64,000 bases of DNA from HXMU1420-13 sp024742815 (GTDB taxonomy: Bacteria; Bacteroidota; Rhodothermia; Balneolales; Balneolaceae). A model generated the notes under the pieces. That model was not told the origin of the DNA and made no database searches. It saw only the letters and a list, made by a program, of their open reading frames with translations. The stretch lies in contig JANSXX010000006.1 of the NCBI GenBank assembly GCA_024742815.1, positions 169,956 through 233,955 of the forward strand, read 5' to 3'. Position numbers and translations under genes: made by a program. Shown one piece after another: positions 26,692 through 35,497 of the stretch. Numbering within the stretch: position 1 is the stretch's first letter; each line of letters starts with the position of its first letter.

Positions 26692-29583
26692 ATGCCCATA
26701 AACCGACCTAAACCATTATTCAAAGTAGCATCTGAGTTTAATGTATCTACACAAACCATTATAGATACACTTTCGGATAATGGCTTTACTGCAGCTAATC
26801 GACCAAACTTCAAAATCACCCCAGAGATGTACGAAGTATTGGATAACGTTTATGGGGAAGACAAGGCGAAAAGTCTTGATCACGAACGAGCGAAAGAAGA
26901 ATACGAGAGCCGCCGTAGCCACATGATAAACCAGCGTAACGACAGTGTTACGGTGGAGAATATGCTCGAGCCACTCGACGAACTTGAACCACAAGACGAA
27001 GCGCCAAGCAGCATAGAAGACGAGCTGATTGGAGGTTTAGAACCTCTCGCAGAACCGGAAGAAGAAACAAAAGAAGAACCGGAAGTAGCGGAGGAAGAGG
27101 TTAAAGAAGAAGAGCCGACAACTATTACCGAAGAAACGGAAGAGGTTGAAGAAGAAGTCGAGTCTGTTGAAGAAACGGTAGAAGCTAGTGAAGAAGTAGA
27201 AGAAGAAATTGAAGAAACTGTTGTTTCTGAAGAAGAAGTACAAGAGGATGCTAAAGAAATAGAAAAAGATCCAGAGCCGGAATCTGTTGTAGCAGAAGAC
27301 CAAGACCAAGCGGATGATGATTCTGCTACTGATGATGATGAAGAAGATGTTGAAGACGACGATGAAGACGAACCTGAAGAGGTAGATGAAGAAGTTGACG
27401 ATGAAGAAGACGATCAGCCTAAAGACAAAGATGGGAAGCGCATCATACGCGCTAAAGCTGGTCAATTAAAAGGAACAAAGGTTCTTGGTAAAACGTCATT
27501 TACAAACGATCTAACTTCCGATTCAAAAGTTCGCAAGAAGCGTAAACGCAGAAAAGACCGTCCTTCTGATGATGATCTGAAAACGAACAAGAAGAAAGAC
27601 GAACAGAAGAAAACCAGGAAGCCATCACCGAAAAAGCAGAAGCCTAAGAAAGAAAAGACAGAAGTTGATGAGGTGGATGTTGATAAGATGATGCGCGAAA
27701 CCCTGAAGAAAATGCAGGGGAACTCAACGGTTGGAAGTAAGCGTGGTAAAAGACGTCGCCAGCGTAAAGAGGAGCGCGAAGAGGAATTACAACAACAGCA
27801 GGAAATGCAGGAGATGGAAAATGAGGTAATTGAGGTTACCGAATTTATCACTGCAAACGACCTTGCTGAAGAACTCGGTGTTGGTGTAAACGATATTATT
27901 TCTGCCTGTATGAGCATTGGCTTGATGATCACCATCAACCAACGTTTGGATGCCGGTACCATTGAATTGGTAGCAAGTGAGTTCGATAAAGAAGTTAAAT
28001 TTATCGACGCAGAAGAATTGGTAGTAGAGCTTGAAGTTGAAGAAGACAACGAAGAAGATCTTCAACCTCGTGCACCAATCATTACTGTAATGGGTCACGT
28101 AGATCACGGTAAAACTTCTTTACTCGATTACATTCGTGAAGCACGTGTAGCCGAAGGTGAAGCTGGTGGTATTACCCAGCACGTGGGTGCGTATGAAGTA
28201 ATTCATAACGATAAGAAAATTACTTTCCTTGATACTCCGGGTCACGAAGCCTTTACAGCAATGCGTTCTCGTGGTGCTCAGGCAACCGATATTGTAATTT
28301 TGGTAGTAGCAGCTGATGATTCAGTGATGCCTCAAACCATTGAGGCGATTAATCATGCGAAAGCCGCTGGTGTACCTATGGTAGTTGCGATCAACAAAAT
28401 GGATAAAGATGGCGCCACTCCTGATCGAATTAAACAGCAATTAACCGATCACGATGTGTTGGTAGAAGATTGGGGTGGAACTGTTCAGTATGCCTTAGTT
28501 TCTGCGAAAACCGGTTTAGGAATTGATGATCTTCTCGAAAAAGTATTGATCGAAGCCGAGCTACTAGAGCTAATGGCAAATCCGGATCGAAGAGCTGATG
28601 GTGTTGTGCTCGAAGCCCGACTAGATAAAGGAAAAGGTATTGTCGCCAACATCTTGGTTCAGAGTGGTACTATGAAAGTTGGAGATCCATTTGTTGCCGG
28701 TCCTTGTTTTGGTCGTGTTCGCGCTATGGAAAACTCACGAGGTCAGCGAATCCAATCTGCAGGTCCAGCCACTCCACTACAATTAACTGGTTTTGATGAT
28801 ATGCCTCAAGCCGGTGATAAAATTGTAGTTGCTGCTGATGAGAAAACGGCTAAAGAGGTTGCAAATCAGCGTCAACAAATCAGAAGAGAGCAAGCATTAC
28901 GCAAAACTAAACATATGACGCTAGATGACTTGTCTCGTCGACTTGCTCTTGGTGAAGTTTCTGAGCTTAACATTATCATTAAGGCAGATGTGGATGGTTC
29001 TATTGAAGCACTTTCCGGTTCTCTACAGAAAATCAGCACTGATGAGGTAGCAGTGAATATCATTCATACAGGCGCTGGTGCGATTTCCGAATCTGATGTA
29101 TTGTTAGCTTCTGCATCCGATGCTATCATTATCGGTTTCCAGGTTCGTCCAACAGCCCAAGCCCGTAAACTTGCCGAAACAGAAGAAATTGATATTCGAT
29201 TGTTCTCTGTAATTTACGATGCCATCGATGAAGTTAAAGATGCACTTGAGGGGCTGTTAAGTCCTGAATTGAAAGAGCAAATGATGGGTAACGTAGAAGT
29301 ACGTGAGACATTCAAAGTTTCTAAAGTTGGTACCATTGCAGGTTGTTATGTAACCGACGGTAAAATCGATCGGAATAATCCAATCCGAATTATTCGAGAT
29401 GGTGTTGTTATCTACGACGGAGCAATTGGAGCACTCAAGCGCTTTAAAGACGACGTTAAAGAGGTTGCAGCCGGCTACGAATGTGGTATCAGTATTCAGG
29501 GTTATAACGATATTAAAGTTGGCGACATGTTCGAAAGCTATAAGATCACCGAAGAGAAACGAACCCTGGAAGACGCCAACTAA
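26692..29583 (+). CDS. infB: Translation initiation factor IF-2
   Basis: A 963-residue GTPase that brings initiator tRNA to the ribosome. The N-terminal IF2N domain (FKVASEFNVSTQTIID) is followed by a very acidic, Glu/Asp-rich linker (about 100-250), a basic Lys/Arg-rich stretch (about 275-365) and a second IF2N-like region (ANDLAEELGVGVNDII). The GTPase domain has G1 GHVDHGKTS at 468, G3 DTPGHEAF and G4 NKMD; domains II to IV follow. The charged linker is highly repetitive and gives long spurious open frames on the minus strand. Between nusA and rbfA in the usual order. Confidence 0.97.
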   Translation: MPINRPKPLFKVASEFNVSTQTIIDTLSDNGFTAANRPNFKITPEMYEVLDNVYGEDKAKSLDHERAKEEYESRRSHMINQRNDSVTVENMLEPLDELEPQDEAPSSIEDELIGGLEPLAEPEEETKEEPEVAEEEVKEEEPTTITEETEEVEEEVESVEETVEASEEVEEEIEETVVSEEEVQEDAKEIEKDPEPESVVAEDQDQADDDSATDDDEEDVEDDDEDEPEEVDEEVDDEEDDQPKDKDGKRIIRAKAGQLKGTKVLGKTSFTNDLTSDSKVRKKRKRRKDRPSDDDLKTNKKKDEQKKTRKPSPKKQKPKKEKTEVDEVDVDKMMRETLKKMQGNSTVGSKRGKRRRQRKEEREEELQQQQEMQEMENEVIEVTEFITANDLAEELGVGVNDIISACMSIGLMITINQRLDAGTIELVASEFDKEVKFIDAEELVVELEVEEDNEEDLQPRAPIITVMGHVDHGKTSLLDYIREARVAEGEAGGITQHVGAYEVIHNDKKITFLDTPGHEAFTAMRSRGAQATDIVILVVAADDSVMPQTIEAINHAKAAGVPMVVAINKMDKDGATPDRIKQQLTDHDVLVEDWGGTVQYALVSAKTGLGIDDLLEKVLIEAELLELMANPDRRADGVVLEARLDKGKGIVANILVQSGTMKVGDPFVAGPCFGRVRAMENSRGQRIQSAGPATPLQLTGFDDMPQAGDKIVVAADEKTAKEVANQRQQIRREQALRKTKHMTLDDLSRRLALGEVSELNIIIKADVDGSIEALSGSLQKISTDEVAVNIIHTGAGAISESDVLLASASDAIIIGFQVRPTAQARKLAETEEIDIRLFSVIYDAIDEVKDALEGLLSPELKEQMMGNVEVRETFKVSKVGTIAGCYVTDGKIDRNNPIRIIRDGVVIYDGAIGALKRFKDDVKEVAAGYECGISIQGYNDIKVGDMFESYKITEEKRTLEDAN

Positions 29584-29599
29584 CGCGTAATCCAAATTT

Positions 29600-29971
29600 A
29601 TGAGTATTAGAGTAGAACGTCTTGGCGAATTGATCAAGAGAGATCTTGGTGAAATCATTCAACGTGAATTTCAACCGGAAGGAACTTTTGTAACTGTTAC
29701 AAATGTGCGGGTAACTCCGGATTTGTCGATTGCAAAAGTTTATTTGAGTGTATTTGCACCCGGTAGAGACAAAGAAGGAGTTTATGAATTCATCGATGAA
29801 CGAATTACTCAAATCCGTTATAAACTAGCCGGACGAATTAAAAATCAGGTACGAAAAATACCAGAGCTTCATTTTTATGCGGACGATACCGCCGAGTATG
29901 TAAATAAAATGGAGAACTTGTTCAAAAAAGTTGACGAACAACCGAAAGCGCCTACCGACGAAGAGGAATAA
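29600..29971 (+). CDS. rbfA: Ribosome-binding factor A
   Basis: A 123-residue late 30S assembly factor. It begins MSIRVERLGELIKRDLGEII and has the single KH-like fold landmarks VTNVRVTPDLSIAKVYLSVF and RKIPELHFYADDT. Length is usual. The stop TAA overlaps the ATG of truB by one base (TAATG), so the two are translationally coupled. Confidence 0.94.
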   Translation: MSIRVERLGELIKRDLGEIIQREFQPEGTFVTVTNVRVTPDLSIAKVYLSVFAPGRDKEGVYEFIDERITQIRYKLAGRIKNQVRKIPELHFYADDTAEYVNKMENLFKKVDEQPKAPTDEEE

Positions 29972-30708
29972 TGCCCAAGCCCATCGACATTGCAGAATTG
30001 CCGGTGTTCGGGGCTCATCATCCACCAACGCCTGAGTTTGATTTTCAGCAAGGCGCCGTATTATTAGTTAATAAACCAAAAGGGTGGACCAGCTTCGATG
30101 CTGTTAAATACTTACGTGGAAGAGTTAAATGCAAAAAAGTAGGTCATGCGGGAACATTAGACCCCATGGCTACAGGTTTGCTGGTGATTTGTACTGGAAA
30201 AGCAACTAAATCCATTGAACAAATCCAAGATCAGAAGAAAACCTATCGAGCAGAAATTACCTTTGGGAATAGCACACCCAGCTATGATGCGGAATCAGAT
30301 CCCGATGCAGAGAAACCATTCGATCATATTACTTTGAGTGCGATCGAAGAGAAGCTTGAACAAGACTATTCCGGAGAAATTCAACAAGTTCCACCGATGT
30401 ACAGTGCACTAAAACGCGACGGGAAAAAGTTGTATGAATTAGCACGTAGAGGTAAAACAGTAGAATTACAACCTCGACCGGTTACAATATATTCTACTAA
30501 AATCCATTCTTTTCAATCACCGGTTGTAGATATAGAAATCACTTGTAGTAAAGGAACCTACATTCGTTCGATTGCGCATGATTTGGGGAAGTCCCTAGAT
30601 TCCTTAGGTCATCTTTCTGCGTTAGAGCGAACGTTTATTGGTGATTTTTCTAATTCGGATGCACTTACTCCACATCAATACAACGAAATTTTGAGAACGA
30701 ATGGCTAA
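29971..30708 (+). CDS. truB: tRNA pseudouridine(55) synthase
   Basis: A 245-residue enzyme that makes pseudouridine at position 55 of tRNA. Motif I reads VNKPKGWTSFDAV, motif II with the catalytic aspartate is VGHAGTLDPMATGLL, then YRAEITFG, PPMYSALKRDGKKLYELAR and CSKGTYIRSIAHDLG. It overlaps rbfA by one base and ribF by eight. The C-terminal domain is short, as in many FCB-group TruB proteins. Confidence 0.95.
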   Translation: MPKPIDIAELPVFGAHHPPTPEFDFQQGAVLLVNKPKGWTSFDAVKYLRGRVKCKKVGHAGTLDPMATGLLVICTGKATKSIEQIQDQKKTYRAEITFGNSTPSYDAESDPDAEKPFDHITLSAIEEKLEQDYSGEIQQVPPMYSALKRDGKKLYELARRGKTVELQPRPVTIYSTKIHSFQSPVVDIEITCSKGTYIRSIAHDLGKSLDSLGHLSALERTFIGDFSNSDALTPHQYNEILRTNG

Positions 30709-31630
30709 ACTAACCCATTTGAATGAAGTTGAACGTTTGGATAACACCGTTTTGACGGTAGGAACCTTTGATGGAGTGCACGAAGGGCACCGAGCCTTGA
30801 TGGAAACAGTAGTTGAGAAGGCAAAAAAGAGAGATGCCCGTAGCGTAGTTGTTACCTTCGATCCTCATCCAAGAACCATCATTCATTCAAAATCTGATGG
30901 GATCAAATTACTTACAACACTACGCGAACGTGCAGAAATACTCGAAACAATTGGGATTGACGTGTTGGTTGTGATTCCATTTACTCGTGATTTTTCACTA
31001 CTAAGTAGTGAAGAGTTTGTGAAAGATGTGATCCATCAAAAAATTGGCATCTCTGAATTTATCATCGGTTATGATCACCATTTTGGTAAAGATCGTTCAG
31101 GAACAATTGAAACATTAGAGCGACTTGGACCAGAATTAAACTTTGATGTACAAGTGGTTTCAAAAAAGGAAATGGGGGATACGACCATCAGCAGTACCGT
31201 AATCCGAAATGAGATTATTGATCATGGCAACATGAATAAAGCGTCGGATTTACTGGGTCGACCTTACATGTTAAATGCTCTTGTAATTCATGGGGAAGAA
31301 CGAGGGCGTAAAATAGGTTTCCCAACGGCAAATCTACAACCGGAACATCCTGATAAAGCCATCCCCAAAAACGGGATATACGCTGTAAAAGTAAGAGTAG
31401 ATGAGAAGTGGTTTTCGGGGATGATGAATATTGGTGTCCGGCCTACTTTTGATGGGGTAGCAAAATCACTCGAAGTGAATATTTTCAACTTCGATGAAAT
31501 GATTTATGGTAAAACTGTACAGATTCGTTTCTTTGATCGGATAAGAGACGAGATCAAATTCCAAAATGTCGATAGCTTAAAAGAGCAGCTTATTCATGAC
31601 AAAAAAGTTGTAACTGAAGTATTAAGATGA
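30701..31630 (+). CDS. ribF: Bifunctional riboflavin kinase/FAD synthetase
   Basis: A 309-residue enzyme that phosphorylates riboflavin to FMN and adenylates FMN to FAD. The N-terminal FAD synthetase half has TVGTFDGVHEGHRAL and IIGYDHHFGKDRSG; the C-terminal kinase half has RKIGFPTANL and MNIGVRPTF. In related genomes rpsO normally follows ribF directly, but here the next kilobases hold a small orphan gene, a decayed copy of this gene's own 3' end (32422-32487) and katG. Confidence 0.95.
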   Translation: MAKLTHLNEVERLDNTVLTVGTFDGVHEGHRALMETVVEKAKKRDARSVVVTFDPHPRTIIHSKSDGIKLLTTLRERAEILETIGIDVLVVIPFTRDFSLLSSEEFVKDVIHQKIGISEFIIGYDHHFGKDRSGTIETLERLGPELNFDVQVVSKKEMGDTTISSTVIRNEIIDHGNMNKASDLLGRPYMLNALVIHGEERGRKIGFPTANLQPEHPDKAIPKNGIYAVKVRVDEKWFSGMMNIGVRPTFDGVAKSLEVNIFNFDEMIYGKTVQIRFFDRIRDEIKFQNVDSLKEQLIHDKKVVTEVLR

Positions 31631-31690
31631 AGTTATCATTTTAATTTTTTTGCAAAAACCTTTTTCATTCATTATAGTTTGTCGGGTTAA

Positions 31691-32134
31691 TTGAAAATGT
31701 ATCTGGGTTCCTATAAGAAAAGTTCTAAAAAGAACAATGTCTTAGATGGGTATAGATTAAGATTTCAATTTGACTTATTTAATTCTAATTACACGTTTAA
31801 GACTATGGCAAATACACTTAAAAACACTAAATGGACTGTTACTCATAATTCGAATGGATCTAGAGGTCAGTTAACATTAAACGATAATACTACTGGAGTT
31901 TTTAAAGTAGGTCCTGCGCAAAGTAATGTAACTTGGTGCGAAAAATGGGACGGAAATCATTGTTATCTATGGGTTATTTTTGATGATCAGATTGAAAAAA
32001 ACAATGTTAGAATTTGGGGAATGCAAACTACCACTGAAGAAGGTTATGGGATGTCAGCCTTCGGTAATTCAAACCCTGGTGATCAAGACAATACTACTTT
32101 TGTAAATGATTTTTTAACTATGCAAAAGCAATAA
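31691..32134 (+). CDS. Small protein of unknown function
   Basis: An open frame of 147 codons starting at TTG 31691; ATG codons at 31697 and 31805 are alternatives, and the last would give 109 residues beginning MANTLKNTKWTVTHN. I do not recognise a family. The part from 31805 is rich in aromatic residues and polar turns (WTVTHNSNGSRG, NVTWCEKWDGNHCYLWV), with two cysteines, and looks like a small beta-sandwich. No signal peptide or membrane helix is evident. It is followed by a terminator and sits between ribF and a decayed ribF 3' end, so it is probably an acquired gene. Confidence 0.55.
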   Translation: MKMYLGSYKKSSKKNNVLDGYRLRFQFDLFNSNYTFKTMANTLKNTKWTVTHNSNGSRGQLTLNDNTTGVFKVGPAQSNVTWCEKWDGNHCYLWVIFDDQIEKNNVRIWGMQTTTEEGYGMSAFGNSNPGDQDNTTFVNDFLTMQKQ

Positions 32135-32164
32135 ACAAAACTATCAAAATTAGATAGGTATCAT

Positions 32165-32192
32165 AAAGCTCCAATCCTTTGGAGCTTTTTTT
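32165..32192 (+). terminator. Terminator after the small orphan gene
   Basis: AAAGCTCCA and TGGAGCTTT form a 9-bp stem around a short loop, followed by a T-run. It closes the transcript of the orphan gene. Confidence 0.88.
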
Positions 32193-32421
32193 GTGAGTAT
32201 ATTTTCAAGTAGTTAATAGTCTGATTTTTCCAAAGTCTTTGATAAGTACCTCTTCAGAATATGGATCAATGAGTTTAGCAAATTCAAGATGTTTGAGATT
32301 TTGTCAGTTAGTTCGAAAAAATATTAATGAATCAACAAAACAAAGATCTACAACTTGTAAATAGGACTAGATATTTTATAATAGCATCTTTCTATGGCGC
32401 AAATCATTGGGAACAGCTCCA

Positions 32422-32487
32422 TTTCTATGATCGCATGAGAGATGAGATCATATTTCAAATGTCGATAGCTTAAAAGAGCAGCTTATT
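32422..32487 (+). pseudogene. Decayed copy of the ribF 3' end
   Basis: This 66-base stretch aligns with ribF 31528-31594: about 60 of 67 positions match, with one base deleted and the last 30 bases identical. Translated it reads FYDRMRDEIIFQ against FFDRIRDEIKFQ in RibF, then the deletion shifts the frame. The rest of the 500-base gap 32135-32634 holds the terminator, this remnant and the operator-like palindromes before katG; otherwise nothing is seen in it. Confidence 0.8.
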
Positions 32488-32547
32488 AAAGAAAGAAGCC
32501 AGTACTCAGCTTCACAAAATCTAAAGTGACATTTTATTCAAAGTCAT

Positions 32548-32564
32548 CTTATTAGCCTAATAAG
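32548..32564. promoter_or_regulatory. PerR/Fur-like palindrome upstream of katG
   Basis: CTTATTAG-C-CTAATAAG is a perfect palindrome. Its inner 15 bases have the 7-1-7 layout of PerR boxes and match the TTATAATnATTATAA consensus at five of seven positions per half. It lies 71 bases before the katG ATG, a typical place for a peroxide-responsive operator. Confidence 0.45.
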
Positions 32565-32578
32565 AATATTCAATATTC
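32564..32578. promoter_or_regulatory. Second 7-1-7 palindrome upstream of katG
   Basis: GAATATT-C-AATATTC is a perfect 7-1-7 palindrome that shares its first base with the preceding one. The back-to-back arrangement suggests paired regulator binding, but AT-rich palindromes can also arise by chance. Confidence 0.35.
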
Positions 32579-32634
32579 TTTTTTATGCCAGATGTAATAG
32601 TTTCGCCAATAAATGCTAAACTAAATCTTATCTA

Positions 32635-34875
32635 ATGGCTTACGAGGCAAACAACAACAAGGCAGAACACAGTACAAGTGGAGATATCAGTAAATGTCCG
32701 TTTCATAACGGAGCAATGAGAAGTGCAGCAGGTGATGGCACCAGAAACAGAGATTGGTGGCCCAATAAATTAAACCTGAATATTCTTCGCCAACATTCAG
32801 CAAAAACAAACCCGATGGGCGAAGATTTTGACTACAAAGAAGCATTCTTATCTCTTGATCTTGCCGAAGTAAAGAAAGATTTAACCGAGTTAATGACTGA
32901 TTCTCAAGATTGGTGGCCTGCAGATTTTGGACACTACGGTCCATTAATGATTCGCATGGCATGGCATAGTGCAGGTACTTATCGAGTAACCGACGGCCGC
33001 GGTGGAGGAGGCGCAGGTACACAGCGTTTTGCTCCATTAAATAGCTGGCCGGATAATGTAAACCTTGATAAAGCTCGTTTATTACTTTGGCCGATTAAAC
33101 AAAAATATGGCCGTAAACTTTCTTGGGCAGATTTGATGATTCTGGCAGGAAACGTTGCATTAGAGTCGATGGGATTCGAAACGTATGGATTTGCCGGCGG
33201 TCGTGAAGACGTTTGGGAACCTGAAGAAGATATATACTGGGGATCGGAAGGTGAGTGGCTAGGCTCAAAAAGACATACTGAAGACGGTGAGCTTGAAAAA
33301 CCACTCGGTGCCGATCACATGGGCTTGATTTACGTAAACCCGGAAGGTCCCAATGGAGAGCCTGATCCCGCAAAATCAGCACATTATATTCGCCAGACTT
33401 TTGCCCGAATGGCAATGAATGATGAAGAAACGGTCGCATTAATTGCTGGTGGACACACTTTTGGGAAAACACATGGTGCTGCACCAGAATCTCATTTAGG
33501 AGATGATCCTGAAGCCGCAGACATCACCCAAATGGGAATGGGATGGGCCAGCACGCATGGTACCGGGAAAGGTGCGGATACAATTACGAGTGGTTTGGAA
33601 GGTGCATGGACTCAAAAACCAACCGAATGGAGCAACTTATATTTCGAAAATTTATTTAAATACGAATGGGAAAAGTATAAATCACCTGCAGGTGCATGGC
33701 AATGGAGACCGGTAGATGGTGGTGGCGAAGGAACCATCCCTGATGCTCATGATCCAGAAATAAAACATGCTCCATTCATGTTAACCACTGATCTAGCTTT
33801 AAGAGTAGATCCCGATTATGAGAAAATTTCACGTCGTTTTTATGAAAATCCCGACGAATTTGCGGATGCATTCGCTAAAGCTTGGTTTAAATTAACTCAC
33901 CGAGATATGGGACCTAAAACACTGTATTTAGGATCCGAAGTGCCGGAAGAAGATTTACTCTGGCAAGATCCTCTTCCGGAAGTTGATTTTGAAGTTGTAA
34001 ATGATGAAGACATCAACACTCTAAAAGGACAAATTTTAGATTCCGGTCTTTCCATTTCTGAATTAGTTTCTGCAGCCTGGGCTTCTGCTTCAACATTCCG
34101 AGGTTCTGATAAACGAGGAGGCGCAAATGGCGCAAGAGTTCGATTAGCTCCGCAAAAGGACTGGGAAGTAAATAATCCAGACCAACTCGCTAAAGTGATA
34201 AATACTCTGGAAGTTATTCAGCAAGGATTTAACGAATCACAAAATGGGAATAAGCAAGTTTCTCTAGCTGATTTAATAGTTCTTGGTGGATGTGCTGCGG
34301 TAGAAAAGTCAGCAGAAAAAGCAGGAATTCAAATATCAGTACCATTTACTCCCGGTCGGGTTGACGCCACCGACGAGCAAACCGAGGTTGAATCATTTGA
34401 ATGGTTAGAGCCTGAAGCAGATGGTTTCCGCAACTACTTTAATGCAAAACATAAAACTACAGCCGAGGAAATGTTGGTGGATAAATCTCAATTACTAACC
34501 CTTACCGCTCCTGAAATGACGGTTTTGGTTGGTGGAATGAGAGTATTGGGAACCAATTACAATAATTCGAAGCATGGCGTATTTACGGAAAACCCAGGAA
34601 CGCTATCTAATGACTTTTTCAAAAACTTATTAGATATGGGCACAACCTGGACCGCCACAACCGATAAACAGGATGTGTTTGTTGGTAGTGATCGAAAAAC
34701 TGGTGACATCAAGTGGTCGGCAACACGCGCAGACTTAATATTTGGTTCAAATTCAGAACTTCGAGCACTTGCCGAAGTATATGGATGCGATGATGCCAAC
34801 GAAAAATTTATATATGATTTTGTTTCTGCATGGGACAAAGTTATGAACCTCGATCGATTCGATCTTAAAAAGTAA
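32635..34875 (+). CDS. katG: Catalase-peroxidase
   Basis: A 746-residue haem enzyme that breaks down hydrogen peroxide. The distal site is IRMAWHSAGTYR, the proximal haem ligand is in ALIAGGHTFGKTHGA, and the Tyr/Met of the Met-Tyr-Trp adduct lie in LIYVNPEGPNGEPDP and the following region. The second half (from about 430) is the inactive duplicated peroxidase domain (RGSDKRGGANGARVRLAPQK). It is monocistronic with its own terminator and interrupts the usual ribF-rpsO order. Tandem palindromes upstream suggest peroxide-responsive control. Confidence 0.97.
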   Translation: MAYEANNNKAEHSTSGDISKCPFHNGAMRSAAGDGTRNRDWWPNKLNLNILRQHSAKTNPMGEDFDYKEAFLSLDLAEVKKDLTELMTDSQDWWPADFGHYGPLMIRMAWHSAGTYRVTDGRGGGGAGTQRFAPLNSWPDNVNLDKARLLLWPIKQKYGRKLSWADLMILAGNVALESMGFETYGFAGGREDVWEPEEDIYWGSEGEWLGSKRHTEDGELEKPLGADHMGLIYVNPEGPNGEPDPAKSAHYIRQTFARMAMNDEETVALIAGGHTFGKTHGAAPESHLGDDPEAADITQMGMGWASTHGTGKGADTITSGLEGAWTQKPTEWSNLYFENLFKYEWEKYKSPAGAWQWRPVDGGGEGTIPDAHDPEIKHAPFMLTTDLALRVDPDYEKISRRFYENPDEFADAFAKAWFKLTHRDMGPKTLYLGSEVPEEDLLWQDPLPEVDFEVVNDEDINTLKGQILDSGLSISELVSAAWASASTFRGSDKRGGANGARVRLAPQKDWEVNNPDQLAKVINTLEVIQQGFNESQNGNKQVSLADLIVLGGCAAVEKSAEKAGIQISVPFTPGRVDATDEQTEVESFEWLEPEADGFRNYFNAKHKTTAEEMLVDKSQLLTLTAPEMTVLVGGMRVLGTNYNNSKHGVFTENPGTLSNDFFKNLLDMGTTWTATTDKQDVFVGSDRKTGDIKWSATRADLIFGSNSELRALAEVYGCDDANEKFIYDFVSAWDKVMNLDRFDLKK

Positions 34876-34884
34876 AACCGGAAA

Positions 34885-34912
34885 AAAGGGCGGCTTTCTA
34901 GCTGCCCTTTTT
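34885..34912 (+). terminator. Terminator after katG
   Basis: AAAGGGCGGCT (34885-34895), a TTCT loop and AGCTGCCCTTT (34900-34910) form an 11-bp stem with one wobble, followed by T residues. Confidence 0.9.
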
Positions 34913-35028
34913 GATTCTAAGCACAAAAACCTGTCTTAGTTTTTTCTAATACTTTCGTTATCTGCTTAATAAATCAGACCGTAATCCGATAATGAGGTAA
35001 AATGAATAAATCTATTGCGAATTGATTG

Positions 35029-35056
35029 TTGCTTAGAGTCAAATACCTTATCTTTG
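35029..35056 (+). promoter_or_regulatory. Promoter of rpsO
   Basis: TTG at 35029-35031 and TATCTTTG (TAnnTTTG) at 35049-35056 are 17 bases apart, giving a start site about 35 bases before the rpsO ATG. Confidence 0.6.
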
Positions 35057-35098
35057 GCTTCTATAAATCGATTTAAATAGTTATAACTGAACATTGCA

Positions 35099-35368
35099 AT
35101 GAGCATTACTGCAGAAGAAAAAAAGGATATCTTTAAGAAGTTTGGCGGAGAAGAAGTAAATACCGGCACTACCGAAGGCCAGATCGCATTATTTACTCAC
35201 AGAATTAATCATCTGACAGAGCATTTAAAAACCAATCAAAAAGACCATGCATCTCGTCGTGGTTTGTTAAAATTGGTAGGTAAGCGTCGCCGTTTACTCA
35301 ATTACCTCATGAAGAAAGATATTCAGAAGTACAGAGAGCTTATCAAAGAGCTCGGTATTCGAAAATAA
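35099..35368 (+). CDS. rpsO: 30S ribosomal protein S15
   Basis: An 89-residue ribosomal protein that binds 16S rRNA in the platform of the small subunit. The family core TEGQIALFTHRINHLTEHL and DHASRRGLLKLVGKRRRLL are clear and length is exact. It has its own promoter and terminator and is followed by pnp, the usual rpsO-pnp order. Confidence 0.97.
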   Translation: MSITAEEKKDIFKKFGGEEVNTGTTEGQIALFTHRINHLTEHLKTNQKDHASRRGLLKLVGKRRRLLNYLMKKDIQKYRELIKELGIRK

Positions 35369-35374
35369 TACATT

Positions 35375-35401
35375 AAGGCTCCGGTCATTCGGAGCCTTTT
35401 T
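35375..35401 (+). terminator. Terminator after rpsO
   Basis: AAGGCTCCG and CGGAGCCTT (35375-35383 and 35390-35398) form a perfect 9-bp stem, followed by five T residues. Some read-through to pnp is likely. Confidence 0.9.
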
Positions 35402-35497
35402 CAATTCCTTCCCGCCCGCCTTATTTATTAGCTAACTATAAGCAGCCTATCAACAATGTTGGAGCGGGAATAAAGCAACAATCAAAGAAAAAAAAGA

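Noticed and set aside
27037..28107. Long minus-strand frames opposite infB
   Set aside because: They mirror the Glu/Asp-rich and Lys-rich linkers of IF-2 (GAA/GAT runs read as Phe/Ser) and have no independent support.
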